A DNA stretch of 24,031 bases from Acidimicrobiia bacterium (GTDB lineage Bacteria > Actinomycetota > Acidimicrobiia > Acidimicrobiales > Poriferisodalaceae): positions 1-24,031 of the forward strand of contig JALSTE010000034.1 in the NCBI GenBank assembly GCA_026983855.1. Reading direction: 5' to 3'. Below, one piece after another: positions 21,152 through 24,031 of the stretch. The notes beneath the pieces were generated by a model. The model was not told where the DNA came from, searched no databases, and worked only from the letters and a program-made list of their open reading frames with translations. Made by a program: the position numbers and the translations under genes. Each line of letters opens with the position of its first letter. The stretch's first letter is position 1.

Positions 21152-21931
21152 GTGACCGAGGAGACCCGTACCGTCTTCCACGAGGGACTGGCCGAGATCC
21201 GCACGTCCCTGGGGGAGATGAGCGCCCTGGTCGTCGAGGGCATGGCCCGGGTCAGCCGGGCCCTGCTGGAGGGGGACCTGGAGGCCGCCGACCGGATCAT
21301 CTCCGGTGATGATGAGATCGACCTCCTCGCCCTGGAGACCGAGGAGGCCTGCATCTTGATCCTCGCCACCCAGCAGCCGGTGGCGGGGGACCTGAGGACC
21401 CTGGTCACCAATCTCAAGATGGTGGGGGAGATCGAGAGGAGTGGTGATCTCGTCACCAACATCGCCAAGGCCATCTTCAGGATCCAGGGGGTCGATCTGG
21501 ATCCCGTGATCCGGGGTCTGGTGGATCAGATGCGTGAGCAGGCCATGGCCCTCTTCGAGTTCGCCATGGCCGCCTACCTCGACGTCGACGGTGCCAGAGC
21601 GGCCATGTTGGGTGACCTCGACGACGAATTGGACGAGCTTCACGACAGGTACATAGCGGCGATCTTCGATTCCCGGGGCTCGCACGTGCTCAACACCCAG
21701 CAGGCTCTCCAACTGGCGGTGATCGGGCGGTTCTACGAACGAATCGGCGACCACGCGGTCAACATCGGGGAGTGGGTCGAGTACCTGGCCACGGGCGAGT
21801 TCCCCGAGCACCAGGGGGCCATGAGGGCCCGTCGGCGGAGGGAGCAGGGTGTTCCCGGAGCCCGGGAGGCCGTTGCCGGGCGGGATCCCGGGGATGCGGC
21901 CCCCGGTGGGCGGCCGGAGCAGTCGGCGTGA
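21152..21931 (+). CDS. phoU: PhoU-like phosphate-signalling regulator
   Basis: A 259-residue protein with two copies of the PhoU three-helix bundle. The metal-binding motifs are ERSGD-LVTN (near 95-103) and ERIGDHAVN (near 197-205), each with the usual EXXXD/N pattern. C-terminal ~40 residues are Arg/Gly/Ala-rich and probably disordered. PhoU links phosphate import to the kinase/response regulator. GTG at 21152 fits the family start. It overlaps the kinase gene by GTGA. Gene order phoU-senX3-regX3 supports phosphate control, although no pst transporter is seen in the window. Confidence 0.93.
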   Translation: MTEETRTVFHEGLAEIRTSLGEMSALVVEGMARVSRALLEGDLEAADRIISGDDEIDLLALETEEACILILATQQPVAGDLRTLVTNLKMVGEIERSGDLVTNIAKAIFRIQGVDLDPVIRGLVDQMREQAMALFEFAMAAYLDVDGARAAMLGDLDDELDELHDRYIAAIFDSRGSHVLNTQQALQLAVIGRFYERIGDHAVNIGEWVEYLATGEFPEHQGAMRARRRREQGVPGAREAVAGRDPGDAAPGGRPEQSA

Positions 21932-23142
21932 CCCTCCTGCTCACAGCGGTTCTGGCCCTGGCCCTCATCGTCGGTGGGGTCCTCACGGTTATGTGGCGAA
22001 GACGCACCGCCGAACGAATCATCGCCATCGTCCAGAGTTTCGACGAGGAAGGTGAGGCCTTCACCGGTGACCTGGAACAGGCTCTGCGTCATCTGGAGGG
22101 CACGGCGGAGCGAAGTCGTATCCGGATCAAGCAGATCAGGGCCGAGAGTCGGCGCTACAAGGGTGCGCTGTCCGAGCTCCGGACCGGAGTGGTGCTGGCC
22201 GATCACGAGGGCAATGAGGTGTACAGGAACGCCGCGGCGGAGGCCGCTTCGGGAAGCTCACCCTCCCGGGCTCTGGTGGCGGCCGCGGTGAGGGAGAAGC
22301 TGGCGGCGGCGGTGAGAGGCAGGGAGGTGGAGAAGAAGATCACCTACGTCGGTCCGCCCGCCAGTTCGTTCGAGGTCCGGTCGGTGTCGCTCACCGATGG
22401 GCGGATGCCCCTGGGCGGGATGGTCACGATTCGGGACAGCACATCCACGGACCGCCTGGAGCAGATGAGGAGGGACTTCATCGCCAACCTGGGCCACGAG
22501 CTGCGCACTCCGGTCGGGGCGATAGGGCTCCTGGCCGAGACCATGGAGGGCGAGCCCGATCCCGAGGTCAGATCCCGGTTGCTGCGGCGAATCATGTCCG
22601 AGACGGATCGCATTGGGGCGATGCTCGAGGATCTCCTGGCCCTCAGTCGGATCGAATCCGTCGCCGTGACCAGGGACGACGAGATGGATGTGGACGCCCT
22701 GCTGGCCGAGGCGACCGTGAGGGTCGCCCACCTCTTCGCCGCCGCCGGTATCGAGTTGATCCGGCATCCATCGGAGGTGGCGGTCATATCCGGGGACCGT
22801 GACCAGCTGTTGAGGGCCCTCACGAATCTCCTGGAGAACGCCGCCAAGTACTCCGATCCCGGGTCGAGTGTCGAGATCGGGTGCGAGGCCCGGGAGGGCA
22901 ACACGGATCTGGTGGTGGCCGACCAGGGAATCGGTATTCCCGCCTCGGAACTGACCCGCATATTCGAACGCTTCTATCGAGTCGACCGCGCCCGCGACCG
23001 GGCCACGGGGGGAACGGGGCTGGGACTGTCGATCGTGCGTCACGTGGCCCTGAACCACGGCGGCGAGGTGGGGGTCAGCTCCCGTGAGGGAGCGGGATCG
23101 GTCTTCCGGCTCAGAATCCCCGACCGGGAGTCGCCGAGGTGA
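21928..23142 (+). CDS. senX3: Sensor histidine kinase, SenX3/PhoR-like
   Basis: 404 residues. One N-terminal transmembrane helix (residues ~2-22), a cytoplasmic coiled/PAS-like region (35-160) with ELRTGVVLADHEGNEVYRN typical of SenX3, then the H box FIANLGHELRTP with His190, N box LTNLLENAAKYS, G1 VVADQGIGIP, F box FERFYRVD and G2 GGTGLGLSIVRH. GTG at the GTGA overlap with phoU; overlaps the regulator gene likewise. The single membrane helix and PAS-like linker suggest that it senses through a transporter/PhoU rather than an outside ligand (family knowledge). Confidence 0.93.
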   Translation: MTLLLTAVLALALIVGGVLTVMWRRRTAERIIAIVQSFDEEGEAFTGDLEQALRHLEGTAERSRIRIKQIRAESRRYKGALSELRTGVVLADHEGNEVYRNAAAEAASGSSPSRALVAAAVREKLAAAVRGREVEKKITYVGPPASSFEVRSVSLTDGRMPLGGMVTIRDSTSTDRLEQMRRDFIANLGHELRTPVGAIGLLAETMEGEPDPEVRSRLLRRIMSETDRIGAMLEDLLALSRIESVAVTRDDEMDVDALLAEATVRVAHLFAAAGIELIRHPSEVAVISGDRDQLLRALTNLLENAAKYSDPGSSVEIGCEAREGNTDLVVADQGIGIPASELTRIFERFYRVDRARDRATGGTGLGLSIVRHVALNHGGEVGVSSREGAGSVFRLRIPDRESPR

Positions 23143-23852
23143 GCTCCATCCGGGTCCTGGTGGTCGACGACGAACCCAGCTTCCTGGAGGCGCTGACCCC
23201 GGGACTCCGCCGGGAGGGGTTCGAGGTGATCTCCGCCTCAGACGGTGAGCAGGCCCTGGCCCTCGCCGACCGAGAACGTCCGGACCTGATTCTGCTGGAC
23301 GTCATGTTGCCCCGGATATCAGGACTGGACGTCTGCCGACGCATCCGTCAGGTTTCCGATGTGCCGATAATCATGGTGTCGGCCCGGGGCGAGGAGATTG
23401 ACACCGTGGTCGGCCTGGAGGTGGGGGCGGACGACTATGTGACCAAGCCCTACCGCCTCCGGGAACTCGTGGCCCGGATGAGGGCGGTGGTGCGGCGTCG
23501 GGACAAGGTGGCGGCGGAGATGCCCGAAGTTCCCTCAGGCGACGTGCTGGTATCCGGCCCGTTGATACTGGACACCGGCCGCCATCAGGTCACGGTGCAC
23601 GGACGGGCGGTCCATCTGCCCCTGAAGGAGTTCGCCATCCTCGAGCTCCTCATGGAAAGCCCGGGAAGGGTGATCACGCGGTCCTCGCTGATGAACAACG
23701 TCTGGGGCCACGATCACGTCGGGGACACCAAGACCCTGGACGTGCACATCCGGCGTCTGAGAAGACGAATCGACGGTGACGATTCTGCGAGGAGTCTGAT
23801 CACGACGGTTCGTGGAGTCGGCTATCGGCTCGATCCCGAACCCAGGGTGTGA
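23139..23852 (+). CDS. regX3: Response regulator, RegX3/PhoP-like (OmpR family)
   Basis: A 237-residue DNA-binding protein. Receiver domain with acidic pocket Asp10-Asp11, phospho-acceptor Asp54 (LILLDVMLP), Ser81 and Lys103 (VTKPY); winged-helix domain from ~145 with LPLKEFAILELLMESPGRVITRSSLMNNVWG and TKTLDVHIRRLRRRI. GTG at a GTGA overlap with senX3. Unlike the GlnR-like protein, all receiver residues are intact. Partner of the upstream kinase; controls phosphate-starvation genes in relatives. Confidence 0.95.
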   Translation: MSSIRVLVVDDEPSFLEALTPGLRREGFEVISASDGEQALALADRERPDLILLDVMLPRISGLDVCRRIRQVSDVPIIMVSARGEEIDTVVGLEVGADDYVTKPYRLRELVARMRAVVRRRDKVAAEMPEVPSGDVLVSGPLILDTGRHQVTVHGRAVHLPLKEFAILELLMESPGRVITRSSLMNNVWGHDHVGDTKTLDVHIRRLRRRIDGDDSARSLITTVRGVGYRLDPEPRV

Positions 23853-23877
23853 GTCGCTGAGGCCGGGTGGGGGTGGG

Positions 23878-23892
23878 CCCCGCTGATCGGGG
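23878..23892. terminator. Weak hairpin after regX3
   Basis: CCCCG-CTGAT-CGGGG, 25 bases after the regX3 stop, between that gene and the possible minus-strand gene at the right edge. Only 5 bp. Confidence 0.35.
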
Positions 23893-23929
23893 AACCGACC
23901 TCGCTGGACGGCCGGGCCTGGGCACCGAT

Positions 23930-24031
23930 CTACTCCGAGGTTTCCCCGGACTCCTCCGAGCCCTTCCGACGGCCCCTGAGCCGGCGGCGTTTGGGGGGTT
24001 TGGTTTCGTTGGTGTCGGTGTCGGTGTTGGG
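23930..24031 (-). CDS. Possible C-terminal end of a minus-strand gene (partial)
   Basis: The minus-strand frame entering from the right edge reads through 33 codons to a TAG at 23930-23932, giving a tail that starts with Thr/Asp/Asn repeats, then a basic KRRRLRGRRKG stretch and an acidic Ser/Glu end. High third-position G/C, low complexity. It could be the disordered C-terminus of a real protein, or chance. Function cannot be stated. The TCGGTG tandem repeats at 24015-24027 encode the Thr-Asp repeats. Confidence 0.35.
   Translation of the reverse strand, partial: PNTDTDTNETKPPKRRRLRGRRKGSEESGETSE

Noticed and set aside
1..24031. A selenoprotein with in-frame TGA
   Set aside because: All well-supported genes end at family-typical lengths; I see no frame that continues with a known domain past a TGA.
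1..24031. CRISPR array, insertion sequence or prophage
   Set aside because: No regular repeats with spacers, no transposase or phage protein found.

Overview
High-GC chromosomal DNA from an actinobacterium, most likely of the class Acidimicrobiia (inference). The grounds are two WhiB-type Fe-S regulators, an actinobacterial GlnR-like orphan regulator, a GSII glutamine synthetase of the Streptomyces type, a SigE/RseA-like pair, a PhoU-SenX3-RegX3-like operon, strongly G/C-biased third codon positions and many GTG starts with GTGA/ATGA stop-start overlaps. No insertion sequence, integrase, phage gene or CRISPR array is visible. This looks like a core chromosomal region.

Layout. (1) 2-3953: the 3' end of a nucleoside/simple-sugar ABC importer operon (double ATPase cut by the window edge, two permeases). 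(2) 3999-7244: a nitrogen-assimilation locus. A GSI glutamine synthetase and a GlnR-like regulator lie on the minus strand, divergent from a GSII glutamine synthetase; the 149-bp gap between the synthetases holds a GlnR-box-like array of four 5-mers at exact 11-bp periodicity. (3) 7452-9164: glutamine-dependent NAD synthetase, which also consumes glutamine. (4) 9271-11347: an unexplained three-gene operon with two related ferritin-like proteins, one with an intact ExxH...ExxH di-iron pattern and one with altered ligands, plus an unrecognised protein. (5) 11385-11699: a small ABM-fold monooxygenase-like gene, convergent with the operon. (6) 12010-13117: a principal-type sigma-70 factor followed closely by a selenocysteine tRNA (anticodon TCA). 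(7) 13476-16577: a compact Tad/Flp pilus operon (TadA/CpaF, TadB, TadC, Flp-like pilin, TadE-like pseudopilin), preceded by a 358-bp leader with mutually exclusive hairpins and a tiny membrane-peptide frame. (8) 16691-17347: a macrodomain protein. (9) 17711-20353: whiB, tatA, a SigE-like ECF sigma factor, its membrane anti-sigma factor, and a second whiB on the minus strand. (10) 20742-21011: a small unknown protein. (11) 21152-23852: phoU-senX3-regX3, coupled by GTGA overlaps. A possible C-terminal end of a minus-strand gene runs off the right edge.

How parts fit together. The GlnR-like protein probably controls both glutamine synthetases through the shared box. The ECF factor has a near-perfect SigE-type promoter (GGGAACCA-N15-CGTT) upstream of its own gene, and a weaker copy sits at the divergent whiB promoter, suggesting a small envelope/redox stress circuit that may include tatA. 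The tRNA-Sec implies UGA recoding in this genome, but neither selA/selB/selD nor a selenoprotein lies in the window. The best candidates for undescribed biology are the ferritin-like pair operon and the structured leader upstream of the Tad operon.
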